This document shows, piece by piece, positions 1-8,512 of a stretch of 64,000 nucleotides of DNA. Positions within the stretch are counted from its first letter, which is position 1. Every line of letters begins with the position of its first letter. Origin of the DNA: Pseudodesulfovibrio aespoeensis Aspo-2 (GTDB lineage Bacteria > Desulfobacterota > Desulfovibrionia > Desulfovibrionales > Desulfovibrionaceae); contig NC_014844.1 in assembly GCF_000176915.2 (NCBI RefSeq), forward strand, positions 992,001 to 1,056,000, written 5' to 3'. A model generated the notes under the pieces. That model worked only from the letters and a program-made list of their open reading frames with translations, searched no databases and had not been told where the DNA came from. A program made the translations under genes and the position numbers.

Positions 1-1202
1 ATGTCGTTGAAGCACTCCTGGATGTTGCGCAGGTTGAGCGACTGCAACGTCTCGAAGAGGTGCTGGACGTGTATGTTGGTGCCTTCTGGCAGCACGTCGG
101 GCAGGGGATCGGGCTCGAACCGGGCCGTGTCGAGGACGTTGAAGAGGAGCATGGAGTAGTAGGCGACCAGGGCCCGCCCGGACTCGGTGACGATGACCGG
201 ATGGTCCACGCCCTGCTCGTCGAGCACGGTCATGACGCCTTCCACCACGTCCACGCAGTATTCGTCCACCGAGTAGTTGCGGCTGCTCATGAAGTTGGTC
301 TGGGTACCGTCGTAGTCCACGGCCAGACCGCCGCCCAGGTCGAGGTAGCGCATCTGCGCGCCCTCGGCCACAATCCCGGCGTAGACACGGCTCGCCTCGG
401 CCACGGCACTGCGGATCTCGCGGATGTTGGGTATCTGCGAGCCGAGGTGGTAGTGGAGGAGCTGGAGGCAGTCGAGCATGTCCGCCTCCTTGAGGCGGTC
501 GATGACGTCGATGATCTGGGTGGCGTTGAGCCCGAAGATGGAGCGGTCGCCGCCGGATTCGGCCCACAACCCGTTGGCCTGGGTCGAGAGCTTGACGCGC
601 ACGCCCAGGATGGGCTTGACCTTCTTGGCCTTGGACCGTTCGATGATCAGCGGCAGTTCACCGGGCATCTCGACCACCAGGATGCAGGTGAAGCCGAGCT
701 GGGTGGCGTGCAGGCCGAGGTCGATGAACTCCTCGTCCTTGTAGCCGTTGCACACGAGCACCGCCTCGGTGTCGCGCAGCATGCCCATGGCGGCCACGAG
801 CTCGGCCTTGCTGCCCGCCTCAAGGCCGTGGTGATACTTCTTGCCGTGACGGGTCACGGCCTCCACCACCTGCTGTTGCTGGTTGACCTTGATCGGGTAG
901 GCGCCAAGATACGAGCCGCGGTAGCCGAGGCTCTTGATGGCGGAACGGAAGTTTTCGTTGATCAGGGTGATCTGCGTGTCGAGGATGTTCTCGATGCGCA
1001 GCAGCACGGGCATGTCGAGACCGCGTTCCTGGATGCCCGCGATGACCTCGGGTATGCTGACGGCGTTCTCGAACCGGCCCGGCTCGGAGGTCACCAGCAG
1101 GTCACCCGTGTCGGAGATCCCGAAGAATCCCGCGCCCCATTCGCGAATGCCGTAGAGTTCTCTGGACTTGTCAGCCGTCCATCTTTGCAGTGTATGTGCC
1201 AC
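1..1202 (-). CDS. speA: Biosynthetic arginine decarboxylase SpeA, 5' part (3' end outside window)
   Basis: PLP-dependent decarboxylation of arginine to agmatine, the first step of the agmatine route to putrescine. About 400 N-terminal residues are visible of a family usually 630-660 long; the frame is still open at position 1. Recognisable fold-III (alanine racemase-like) features are a WGxGFF-type start, the PLP-lysine motif YPIKVNQQ near residue 95-105, HYHLGSQ, the glycine-rich LGGGLAVDYDG and a downstream ESGRA. I chose the GTG at 1202, because the next upstream in-frame region gives no better start and GAGG lies 8-10 nt upstream; translation begins V-A-H-T-L-Q-R-W-T. The gene is divergent from the CofD-like gene and has a roughly 195-nt leader containing a terminator-like hairpin (1327-1367). 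Confidence 0.93.
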   Translation of the reverse strand, partial: MAHTLQRWTADKSRELYGIREWGAGFFGISDTGDLLVTSEPGRFENAVSIPEVIAGIQERGLDMPVLLRIENILDTQITLINENFRSAIKSLGYRGSYLGAYPIKVNQQQQVVEAVTRHGKKYHHGLEAGSKAELVAAMGMLRDTEAVLVCNGYKDEEFIDLGLHATQLGFTCILVVEMPGELPLIIERSKAKKVKPILGVRVKLSTQANGLWAESGGDRSIFGLNATQIIDVIDRLKEADMLDCLQLLHYHLGSQIPNIREIRSAVAEASRVYAGIVAEGAQMRYLDLGGGLAVDYDGTQTNFMSSRNYSVDEYCVDVVEGVMTVLDEQGVDHPVIVTESGRALVAYYSMLLFNVLDTARFEPDPLPDVLPEGTNIHVQHLFETLQSLNLRNIQECFND

Positions 1203-1326
1203 TCATAAATCCTCACATCCCAAGAATTTCCGGGTTGTTCTCCCCGCGTGTCCCATGGTCGGGCCGGGACGGGTCATGCGCCTGCCGGAAGCGGGGTGTT
1301 ATGGGCGAAGCCCCAAGATGTCAATG

Positions 1327-1367
1327 AAAAAACACGCGGACAGGCTGACGAGCCTGACCGCCGCGTG
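1327..1367 (-). terminator. Terminator-like hairpin inside the speA leader (possible attenuator)
   Basis: On the minus strand, CACGCGG (1367-1361) pairs with CCGCGTG (1339-1333). An inner stem AGGCT/AGCCT closes a 4-nt loop, and six T residues follow immediately (1332-1327). It lies between the putative promoter at 1403-1430 and the speA start at 1202, so it would act on the speA transcript before translation starts. A second copy of the 5' arm, extended by one base to ACACGCGG, lies further down the leader at 1251-1244 and is complementary to the 3' arm and its next base. Confidence 0.5.
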
Positions 1368-1402
1368 ACCTACCGCCCGCGCGGGCGACGGCACAGGGGA
1401 GG

Positions 1403-1430
1403 ATCATACCATTGCGCCTGAAAACTGCAA
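1403..1430 (-). promoter_or_regulatory. Putative sigma-70 promoter for speA
   Basis: Read on the minus strand: TTGCAG (1430-1425), a 16-nt spacer, then TATGAT (1408-1403). The start point would be near 1396, giving a leader of about 195 nt before the GTG of speA. This is a motif match only, with no transcript evidence. Confidence 0.45.
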
Positions 1431-1561
1431 ACCCGGAAATGGAGGGTTCCCCGGTTGTGTTGCTGGCCGGTTCGGGTCACAATGGTCGACGGCGGACAGG
1501 CCGCCGCAGGGGCCTGACGGCGAAGAAAAAAACAATGGGCGGTTTTGAACAGGGAGGATGG

Positions 1562-2740
1562 ATGGACGATCGGACCAGCAAGACAGCGCAACCGCAGGCC
1601 GGGGCATCCCGGCCCGATCCGGCCCACGATCCGGCCCATGGCCCGGCCCTGGTCTTCTTCAGCGGCGGCACGGCCCTGCGCGAGACCGCGCGCCAGCTCA
1701 TCCGGCACACGCACAACGCCACGCATATCATCACGCCCTTTGACTCGGGCGGCAGTTCGGCGGAGCTGCGCCGCATCTTTGCCATGCCCGCCGTGGGCGA
1801 CATCCGCAACCGGCTCATGGCCCTGGCCGACCTGACCGCGCCGGGCAGCCGCGAGCTGTTCGCCCTGTTTACCTACCGGCTCTCCCGGCGCGAGTCCGGC
1901 CCGGCCCTGCGCGCCGAGCTGGTGCGCATCGCCCAGGGCGCGCACGTCCTGGTCTCCCTGGTACCCGAGCCTGCCCGCTCGCACCTCATGGCCCGCTTTG
2001 GCCTCTTTCTCGACGCCATGCCCGAGGATTTCGACCTGCGCGGGGCGAGCGTGGGCAATGTGGCGCTCACCGCCGGGTGGCTGGCCCACGGCCGCAGGCT
2101 GGCCCCGGCCATCGACGAGGTGGCCGGGCTGGTGAGCGCGCGCGGGCTGGTCCGGCCCGTGGTCGATGGTGACATGCATCTGGCCGCGGAGCTTGAGGAC
2201 GGCACGGTGATGAAGGGACAGCACCGGCTCACGGGCAAGGAGACCGGCCCCATCGCCTCGCCCGTGGCCCGGATCTGGCTGACAGACTCCCTGGACACCG
2301 CCGCACCGGCCAGCGTATCCATGGACGAATCCCTGGCCGACCTGATCGCCAAGGCGGACCTGATATGCTATCCGGTGGGCAGTTTCTATTCGAGCGTGGT
2401 GGCCAACCTGCTGCCCGACGGCGTGGGCGCAGCCGTGGCCCGGTGTCCCGGCCCCAAGGTGTTCGTGCCCAATCCGGGCGGCGATCCCGAGCTGCTCGGT
2501 CATGGCGTGGAGCGGCAGGCGGTTCTGCTGCGTCACTATCTGGCTGCCAGCGGCGCAAGTTGCGGGGCGTGCGCCCTGGACCACATCCTGGTGGACGGGC
2601 GGGTGCCCTACCCCGGCGGGTTGGACCCGGCCCGGCTGGCCGCTTTGGGATTGCGGGTGATCGACCGCCCCCTGCTCGCCGACGAGCCGGGCCGCTTTGA
2701 TCCGGTCCGGCTGGTCCGCGCGCTGGTGTCGCTGGTCTGA
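1562..2740 (+). CDS. CofD-like protein of the GAK system
   Basis: 392 residues. Related to the CofD/YvcK family (2-phospho-L-lactate transferase fold), specifically the CofD-related protein that TIGRFAM names as a GAK-system member. Seen in the sequence: FFSGGTALRETAR at the N-terminus in place of the GGTG nucleotide loop, then ITPFDSGGSSAELR, MPAVGDIRNRLMALAD, a mid-protein GNVALTAGW and a C-terminal FVPNPGGDPE segment. Substrate and product are unknown for this subfamily. The start at 1562 is supported by AGGGAGG 5-11 nt upstream; the residues before it are low complexity. Other GAK genes (the ATP-grasp and small XXXCH proteins) are not in this window, so the gene is isolated here. Confidence 0.85.
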   Translation: MDDRTSKTAQPQAGASRPDPAHDPAHGPALVFFSGGTALRETARQLIRHTHNATHIITPFDSGGSSAELRRIFAMPAVGDIRNRLMALADLTAPGSRELFALFTYRLSRRESGPALRAELVRIAQGAHVLVSLVPEPARSHLMARFGLFLDAMPEDFDLRGASVGNVALTAGWLAHGRRLAPAIDEVAGLVSARGLVRPVVDGDMHLAAELEDGTVMKGQHRLTGKETGPIASPVARIWLTDSLDTAAPASVSMDESLADLIAKADLICYPVGSFYSSVVANLLPDGVGAAVARCPGPKVFVPNPGGDPELLGHGVERQAVLLRHYLAASGASCGACALDHILVDGRVPYPGGLDPARLAALGLRVIDRPLLADEPGRFDPVRLVRALVSLV

Positions 2741-2804
2741 GCGGCTCTTTTCGGCCTGTGCCGCCTTGGCCTGGCTGTCCATTCAACTGTTCCGGAGGTG
2801 CGGC

Positions 2805-3821
2805 ATGCAGGCGATGGTGCTCGAACGATACGGTGACGATTTTGTTTTTGTCGAGCGCGACCTGCCCAGGCCTGAACCGGGCGAGGGCGAGGCGCTGGTG
2901 CGGGTGGCCGGGTCAAGCCTCAACCCCATCGACCACAAGATCGCCACCCTTGGTCCGGCCCTGGGGTTCGCGCCCTCATTGCCCGCCGTGCTCGGCATGG
3001 ACGTGTCCGGCACGGTGGAGGCGGTCGGCCCCGGCGTGACCCGGCTGCGGCCCGGCGACAAGGTTTTCGGCTGCGCTGGCGGGCTGGGGACCATGCCCGG
3101 CGCGCTGGCCGAGTTCATGGTGGCGGACCAGGATCTGCTCGCCCCGGCTCCGCAGTGCATGGACATTGTCGATGCCGGAGCGTTGCCGCTGGTGTCCATC
3201 ACCGCCTGGCTGGCCCTGTTTGAGCGGGCGCGACTGTCCGCCGGGCAGACCCTGCTGGTCCACGGCGGGGCGGGCGGCGTGGGCCACCTCGCGGTGCAGC
3301 TCGGCGTTCACGCCGGGGCAGAGGTCTGTGCCACGGTCTCGGGCAACGGCAAGGCGGATGTGGTCGAGGCCCTGGGGGCCACGCCCATCGACTACCGGGC
3401 CACCCCGGTGGATGAATACGTGACCGGGCTGACCGGAGGCCGGGGTTTCGACGTGGTTTTCGACACCGTGGGCGGGCCGGTGCTGGATGCCTCATTCCGG
3501 GCCGCGGCCCTGGGCGGGCAGGTGGTCTCCACCTCGACGCGCTCCAGCCACGACCTCAGCGTCATGCACGCCAGGGGGCTCTCCCTGCATGTGGTCTTCA
3601 TGCTCCTGCCGCTGATCACGGGCCAGGGCCGGGCCGCCTATGGGCACATTCTCGAGGAGGTGGCCGGGCTGGTGGACGACGACCTGCTGGCCGTGCTGCT
3701 GGACGAGCGTCGGTTCCATTTCACCGAGATCGCCGAGGCCCACCGGCATTGGGCGGGCGGCAACGCCCTGGGCAAGATCTCGGTGGAGGTGGGCGGCTGG
3801 GGCGCGGGAAAAACAGCCTGA
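2805..3821 (+). CDS. Zinc-independent NADPH:quinone oxidoreductase-like protein (MDR superfamily)
   Basis: 338 residues. GroES-like domain (about 1-120, with the segment SLNPIDHKI), then a Rossmann fold with the nucleotide-binding motif HGGAGGVGHLAVQLG (about 145-160). It lacks the cysteine cluster of structural zinc and the catalytic Cys/His ligands of zinc alcohol dehydrogenases, so it fits the quinone oxidoreductase/zeta-crystallin branch, which reduces quinones or enones with NADPH in the cytoplasm. Start at 2805 with CCGGAGG 5-12 nt upstream. It lies 64 bp after the CofD-like gene on the same strand and could be cotranscribed. Substrate not predictable. Confidence 0.8.
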   Translation: MQAMVLERYGDDFVFVERDLPRPEPGEGEALVRVAGSSLNPIDHKIATLGPALGFAPSLPAVLGMDVSGTVEAVGPGVTRLRPGDKVFGCAGGLGTMPGALAEFMVADQDLLAPAPQCMDIVDAGALPLVSITAWLALFERARLSAGQTLLVHGGAGGVGHLAVQLGVHAGAEVCATVSGNGKADVVEALGATPIDYRATPVDEYVTGLTGGRGFDVVFDTVGGPVLDASFRAAALGGQVVSTSTRSSHDLSVMHARGLSLHVVFMLLPLITGQGRAAYGHILEEVAGLVDDDLLAVLLDERRFHFTEIAEAHRHWAGGNALGKISVEVGGWGAGKTA

Positions 3822-4059
3822 CCGGCCCAGGGCGGCCATGGCGCTGAACATCCTGTGCAATCCTCATGGACAAGGCTGTGGAAAACAATGAAAACAGCCG
3901 GGATGTTTGGCATTAATGAAAAAATGGTTCTTGACAAAACCGGCCATGGAGGAAAGGTTGTGAAAACCTGAGTTGCCGCGATGAGCCGGGGTGCCGCGCG
4001 GCACGTCCGGCTGTCATTGTGACGGCATTCTTCAATCACCCGAATCCAAGCGTGACGCC

Positions 4060-6408
4060 ATGCCTTCAGACGACAAGAAATCACCAGTGAATGCCGGGGA
4101 GGGGGCGCAGGCTGCAAGGCCCGACGCCCGGCCCAGGCCCGAGCCCAAAGGCGCCCCGGAGGCCAGCCGGAAGCCTGCGCCGCAAGCCGCCGCCCAAAGC
4201 GCCCAGCCGGGCGACGGCCCGCAGCCCGCTGCTCCGTCGGCTGGGCCCGCGCCGGACCTGACCGGGGACGAGCGGCTCTCGCCCAAGGACATCGATTTCC
4301 AGCCCCCGCTGGTCATCTGCCTGTCCATCATCAGCCGGCTCATGGGCAAGCCCGTGTCCTCGGCCACCCTCAAGGCGGGCATCCCCCAGCAGGAGGGGAT
4401 CATCACCGCCGCCTCCATTGTCCGGGCCGCCGAGCGCATCGGCATCACGGCCAAGACCGTCCACCGTCCGGGTGTGCGCAACATCACCAAGCTGGTCCTG
4501 CCCTGCATCCTGCTCTTGCGCGGCGGCAACGCCTGCGTCCTGCTCGATACCGGGGAGGACACGGCGCGGGTCATGGTGCCGGGCCACGGCATGGACGAGA
4601 CCGAGATGGCCCTGTCCACCCTGGAGGAGGAGTACACCGGCTACGCCATCTTCTGCCACCGCAAGAGCACGCTGGACAAGCGGGCCAGCGCGCTGAAGCT
4701 GATCAGGACCAAGCGCTGGTTCTGGGGAGTGCTGCTCCGCTTCTGGCCCATCTACCGTCACGTCATCGGCGCGAGCATCATGACCAACCTGATCATCGTG
4801 GCCTCGCCGCTCTTTGTCATGAACGTCTACGACCGGGTCATTCCCAACAACGCGCTCGACACCCTCTGGGCCCTGGCCATCGGCATCGCCATTGCCTACC
4901 TCTTCGACTTCCTGCTCAAGAATCTGCGCAGCTATTTCGTGGATGTGGCCGGGCGCAACGCCGACGTGCTCATCGGCAGCCGGATCATGCAGCATCTGAT
5001 GTCGGCCCGGCTCGACCACATGCCGGAATCCGCAGGCGCGGTGGCCAACAACGTGCGCGAATTCGAGTCCCTGCGCGAGTTTTTCAGCTCCAGCTCGCTG
5101 GTGGCCCTGATCGACATGCCGTTTCTGCTGCTGTTCATAGGGGTGGTCCACTACATCGGCGGGCCGCTGGCCTGGCCCATCTTCGTGGCTGTGCCCGTGG
5201 TTATTCTGTTTGGCCTGTTCCTGCAGATGCCCTTTCAGCACATCATCGAGAGCCACTACAAGGAATCCACGCAGAAGAACGCGCTCCTGTTCGAGATCGT
5301 CCAGGGGCTTGAGACCATCAAGACGAGCATGGCCGAGGGGCGGATGCAGGCGCGCTGGGAGAACGTGGTGGGCATGTCCGCCCTGTCCAACAGCCGGGCC
5401 AAGATCATGGCCAACCTGTCGGTCACCTTTTCCGTGTTCATCACCCAGATGGTCAGCGTGGCCATCATCATCATCGGCGTCTACCTGATCGCCGAGGGCG
5501 AGTTGACCGTGGGCGGACTCATCGCCTGCAACATCCTGGCGGGCCGGGCCATGGCCCCCTTGAGCGCCGTGGCCGGGCTGCTCTCGCGCTTCCAGCAGTC
5601 GCGCATGGCGCTGGGCGCGCTGGACATGCTCATGGAGATGCCCAGCGAGCGGCCCGAGGACAAGGAGACCTTCCACTACGGTGCCATCGAGCCTTCCATG
5701 GTCCTCGACAACGTCTCCTTCAGCTATCCCGGCACGGACAAGGCGGTCCTGAGCGAGGTCACCCTGCGGCTCAAGCCCGGCGACAAGGTGGGCATCGTGG
5801 GGCGCACCGGCGCGGGCAAGTCCACGGTGGGCAAGCTGTGCGTGGGCCTCTACCAGCCGGTGGCAGGCTCGGTGAAGGTGGGCGACATAGACCTGCGTCA
5901 GATGGATGTGGCCGACCTGCGGCGCAAGGTGGGCTACGTGTCCCAGGATTCGCTCCTTTTCTACGGCACCCTGCGCGACAATATCGCCTTCGGCCTGCCC
6001 GAGGCGGACGACCAGTCCATCAAGTTTGCGGCGGAGATCGCCGGGGTCAACGACTTTGTCCGCGACCACCCGGCGGGATACGGCATGATGGTGGGCGAGC
6101 GCGGCTCGTCGCTCTCTGGCGGCCAGCGCCAGGCGGTCTGCATCGCCCGGGCCATCCTGCCCGATCCGGAAATCCTGATCATGGACGAACCGTCGAGCAA
6201 CATGGACAACCAGTCGGAATACCGGTTCAAGGCCATGCTGGAATCCTACATCAAGGACAAGACCCTCATTGTCATCACCCACCGCCACTCCATGCTTGAT
6301 CTGGTGGACCGGCTGGTGATCATGGACAAGGGCCGCGTGGTGGTGGACGGCCCCAAGCAGGCTGTGCTCGACGGGCTCAAATCCGGCAAGATCAAGGTTT
6401 CGATGTGA
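4060..6408 (+). CDS. lapB: Type I secretion exporter ABC ATPase/permease, LapB type
   Basis: 782 residues; inner-membrane ATPase that exports the large adhesin. Order: a Pro/Ala-rich cytoplasmic tail (about 1-75); a C39-peptidase-like domain (about 80-210) with no catalytic His, as usual for LapB-type exporters of RTX adhesins; a transmembrane domain (about 230-500); an ABC ATPase (about 545-780). The ATPase has Walker A GRTGAGKST (about 580), signature LSGGQ (about 685), Walker B ILIMDEPSS (about 705) and an H-loop THRHS. Start is uncertain: ATG 4060 has no strong ribosome binding site, and an in-frame GTG at 3991 would add 23 residues. The membrane fusion protein follows 7 bp downstream. 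Symbol by analogy to Pseudomonas lapB. Confidence 0.9.
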   Translation: MPSDDKKSPVNAGEGAQAARPDARPRPEPKGAPEASRKPAPQAAAQSAQPGDGPQPAAPSAGPAPDLTGDERLSPKDIDFQPPLVICLSIISRLMGKPVSSATLKAGIPQQEGIITAASIVRAAERIGITAKTVHRPGVRNITKLVLPCILLLRGGNACVLLDTGEDTARVMVPGHGMDETEMALSTLEEEYTGYAIFCHRKSTLDKRASALKLIRTKRWFWGVLLRFWPIYRHVIGASIMTNLIIVASPLFVMNVYDRVIPNNALDTLWALAIGIAIAYLFDFLLKNLRSYFVDVAGRNADVLIGSRIMQHLMSARLDHMPESAGAVANNVREFESLREFFSSSSLVALIDMPFLLLFIGVVHYIGGPLAWPIFVAVPVVILFGLFLQMPFQHIIESHYKESTQKNALLFEIVQGLETIKTSMAEGRMQARWENVVGMSALSNSRAKIMANLSVTFSVFITQMVSVAIIIIGVYLIAEGELTVGGLIACNILAGRAMAPLSAVAGLLSRFQQSRMALGALDMLMEMPSERPEDKETFHYGAIEPSMVLDNVSFSYPGTDKAVLSEVTLRLKPGDKVGIVGRTGAGKSTVGKLCVGLYQPVAGSVKVGDIDLRQMDVADLRRKVGYVSQDSLLFYGTLRDNIAFGLPEADDQSIKFAAEIAGVNDFVRDHPAGYGMMVGERGSSLSGGQRQAVCIARAILPDPEILIMDEPSSNMDNQSEYRFKAMLESYIKDKTLIVITHRHSMLDLVDRLVIMDKGRVVVDGPKQAVLDGLKSGKIKVSM

Positions 6409-6415
6409 GGATGCC

Positions 6416-7744
6416 GTGACCAAAGAAAGATTTGAAAGAGAAACCCTGCTGTACATGTCCGAGGTGGATCAGGCCCTGTATGGCCGGGGCCGCCGTCTGG
6501 CCTATATCATCTCCATATCCATCATGGTGATGTTCTGCGGCTTTTTGCTGTGGGCCAAGCTGGCCATGCTCGACGAGGTCACGCGCGGTTTCGGCAAGGT
6601 CATCCCGTCCCAGCGGGTGCAGGAGATCCAGAACCTCGAAGGCGGCATCTTGAGCGAGATATTCGTCAATGAGGGCCAGGAGGTGGAGAAGGGCGACCTG
6701 CTCTGCCGCCTGAGCAACGAGCAGGCGGCCAGCTTCTATCGCGACGCCATGTCAAAATCCCTGGAACACCGTGCGGCCATTGCCCGGCTCATCGCCGAGG
6801 TCGAGGGCGTGGACCCGGTCTTTGACGACGAGCTGCTGGAAAAGGCGCCCCAACTGGTCGGCGACCAGCTCGGAATCGCCAGGGCGCAGCGGGAGCAACA
6901 GGCCATCGAGCTGAGTCTGCTCATGGATCAGTACGAGCAGAAGGAGCAGGAGGTCAACGAGATGGAGGGGCGTCGGCGTCAGCTGGTGAAGAGCCTCGAA
7001 GTCGCCGAGAAACAGCGCAACATCGCCAAACCGCTGGTGGAAAAACAGATCCATTCCGAGCTGGACTATCTCGCCCTGGAGCAGCGGGTGCTGGAACTCA
7101 AGGGCGATGTGGAAGCCCTGACGCTCGGCATCCCCAGGGTCAAGCGGGCGGCCAAGGAGGCCCAGGGCCGCATCGAGCAGCGCAAGGCCGAGCTGCGCAG
7201 CAAAGCCCTGGAAGAGATCAACGAGCGCAGGCAGGAACTGCTCTCCATCAACGAGACCATTTCCTCGGGCGGCGACCGGGTGACCCGCACCGATGTGCGT
7301 TCGCCCGTGCGCGGTATCGTCAAGCACATCCTCATCAACACCCTTGGCGGCGTGGTCCAGCCCGGCAAGTCCATCATGGAGGTGATCCCGCTCGACGACA
7401 CCCTGTTGGTGGAGGCGCAGATCAAGCCCGCGGACATCGCCTTTCTGCATCCCAAGCAGGAGGCCAAGGTCAAGATCACGGCCTATGACTTTTCCATCTA
7501 CGGCGGGCTCGACGGCATTGTCGAGCACATCAGCGCGGACACCATCACCAACGAAAAGGGCGACAGCTTCTACGTGGTCCGGGTCCGTACCGACACCAGC
7601 TCCATGATGTACCACGGCAAACGGCTGCCCATCATTCCGGGCATGACCGCACAGGTGGACATTCTGACGGGCAAGAAATCCGTACTCGACTACCTGCTCA
7701 AGCCGATACTCAAGGCCAAACAGAACGCGCTTCGGGAACGCTGA
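6416..7744 (+). CDS. lapC: HlyD-family membrane fusion protein of the type I secretion system
   Basis: 442 residues. Periplasmic adaptor linking the ABC exporter to the TolC-like channel. One N-terminal membrane helix (about 29-50), then the first lipoyl half with NLEGGILSEIFVNEGQEV (about 75-95), a long alpha-helical hairpin rich in Glu/Gln/Lys (about 160-290), a second lipoyl half with TDVRSPVRGIVK, and a beta-barrel containing KITAYDFSIYGGLDG, the HlyD family signature region. GTG start with GAGG about 6 nt upstream; the exporter stop is only 7 bp away, so the two are almost certainly cotranscribed and translationally linked. Confidence 0.92.
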   Translation: MTKERFERETLLYMSEVDQALYGRGRRLAYIISISIMVMFCGFLLWAKLAMLDEVTRGFGKVIPSQRVQEIQNLEGGILSEIFVNEGQEVEKGDLLCRLSNEQAASFYRDAMSKSLEHRAAIARLIAEVEGVDPVFDDELLEKAPQLVGDQLGIARAQREQQAIELSLLMDQYEQKEQEVNEMEGRRRQLVKSLEVAEKQRNIAKPLVEKQIHSELDYLALEQRVLELKGDVEALTLGIPRVKRAAKEAQGRIEQRKAELRSKALEEINERRQELLSINETISSGGDRVTRTDVRSPVRGIVKHILINTLGGVVQPGKSIMEVIPLDDTLLVEAQIKPADIAFLHPKQEAKVKITAYDFSIYGGLDGIVEHISADTITNEKGDSFYVVRVRTDTSSMMYHGKRLPIIPGMTAQVDILTGKKSVLDYLLKPILKAKQNALRER

Positions 7745-7752
7745 CCCCAGTC

Positions 7753-8460
7753 ATGGCCAGCGCCACTGCCATATGCCGGACGCTTTGGGGCCTGTGGTGC
7801 GCCACCCTGCTCGTCCTGTGTCTGGTTTGCGGCGGGCGCGATGCCCTGGCAGCCGGGGAAGCCGCGCCGCCCCGCCTCCGGCTCTTCGGCACTGTGGAGT
7901 TCAAGGGCGCCATCACCCAGCTGCCCAAGTGGACCGGCGTGCTCGACAGGATGGGGGCGTGGAAGGGGTTTTTCGAGGACCCGTCCATGGCCGCCATTCC
8001 GGCCCGGCAGAGCTGGCAGACCCTCAAGGGCGAGATCGCAACAGCCGCGCCCATGGAACGCGTCAAAGCGGTCAACAAGTTTTTCAACCAGTGGCCCTAC
8101 CGGCTGGACCAAGCCAACTACGGCCAGAGCGATTACTGGGCGACACCGCCGGAATTCATGAAAAAATCCGGCGATTGCGAGGATTATTCCATCGCCAAGT
8201 TCTATGCCCTCAAGGAACTCGGCTTCACCGGCGACGACATGCGCGTCGTGGCGCTCAAGGACACCATCCGCAACATCGGCCACGCGGTCCTCGTGGTCTA
8301 CCTGGACGGCGACGCCTATGTGCTCGACAACCAGACCGTGATGGTCCTCTCCCACGAGAAGTACAAGCACTACCTGCCGCAGTATTCCGTGAACGAAAAG
8401 TTCCGCTGGATGCATGTGCCGCCGACCAAGAATACCACGTACACCAAAACCAAGAAATGA
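7753..8460 (+). CDS. lapG: LapG-like periplasmic transglutaminase-like cysteine protease
   Basis: 235 residues. Bacterial transglutaminase-like cysteine proteinase family (BTLCP, LapG). An N-terminal signal peptide ends near DALAAG (about residues 31-36). The triad is visible: C142 in SGDCEDYS, H177 in NIGHAVLV, and D192 in YVLDN (D187 is an alternative). In pseudomonads LapG is calcium dependent and cuts the N-terminus of the adhesin after a di-alanine, which releases the adhesin from the cell. Eight bp downstream of the membrane fusion gene, so in the same operon. The adhesin at 13782-24134 carries a suitable TAAD motif. Function by family and context, high confidence. Confidence 0.93.
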   Translation: MASATAICRTLWGLWCATLLVLCLVCGGRDALAAGEAAPPRLRLFGTVEFKGAITQLPKWTGVLDRMGAWKGFFEDPSMAAIPARQSWQTLKGEIATAAPMERVKAVNKFFNQWPYRLDQANYGQSDYWATPPEFMKKSGDCEDYSIAKFYALKELGFTGDDMRVVALKDTIRNIGHAVLVVYLDGDAYVLDNQTVMVLSHEKYKHYLPQYSVNEKFRWMHVPPTKNTTYTKTKK

Positions 8461-8512
8461 AGCCGGATGCCCCCTCGGGCGTTCGGAAAACCAAACCAGA
8501 TGGAGTAGACAG

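Larger units (their letters stand above)
1203..1561. other. Intergenic region between divergent speA and the CofD-like gene
   Basis: 359 bases without a convincing gene. It holds the speA leader, promoter and hairpin listed separately. No clear plus-strand promoter was recognised; the ribosome binding site AGGGAGG for the CofD-like gene sits at its right edge (about 1551-1557). Confidence 0.6.

Noticed and set aside
3931-3959. TTGACA box upstream of the exporter gene as a promoter
   Set aside because: The -35 match is perfect but no acceptable -10 box lies 16-19 nt downstream.
4081-6456. 791-codon minus-strand frame opposite the ABC exporter
   Set aside because: His/Asp/Leu-rich antisense shadow; the plus-strand gene has all ABC motifs.
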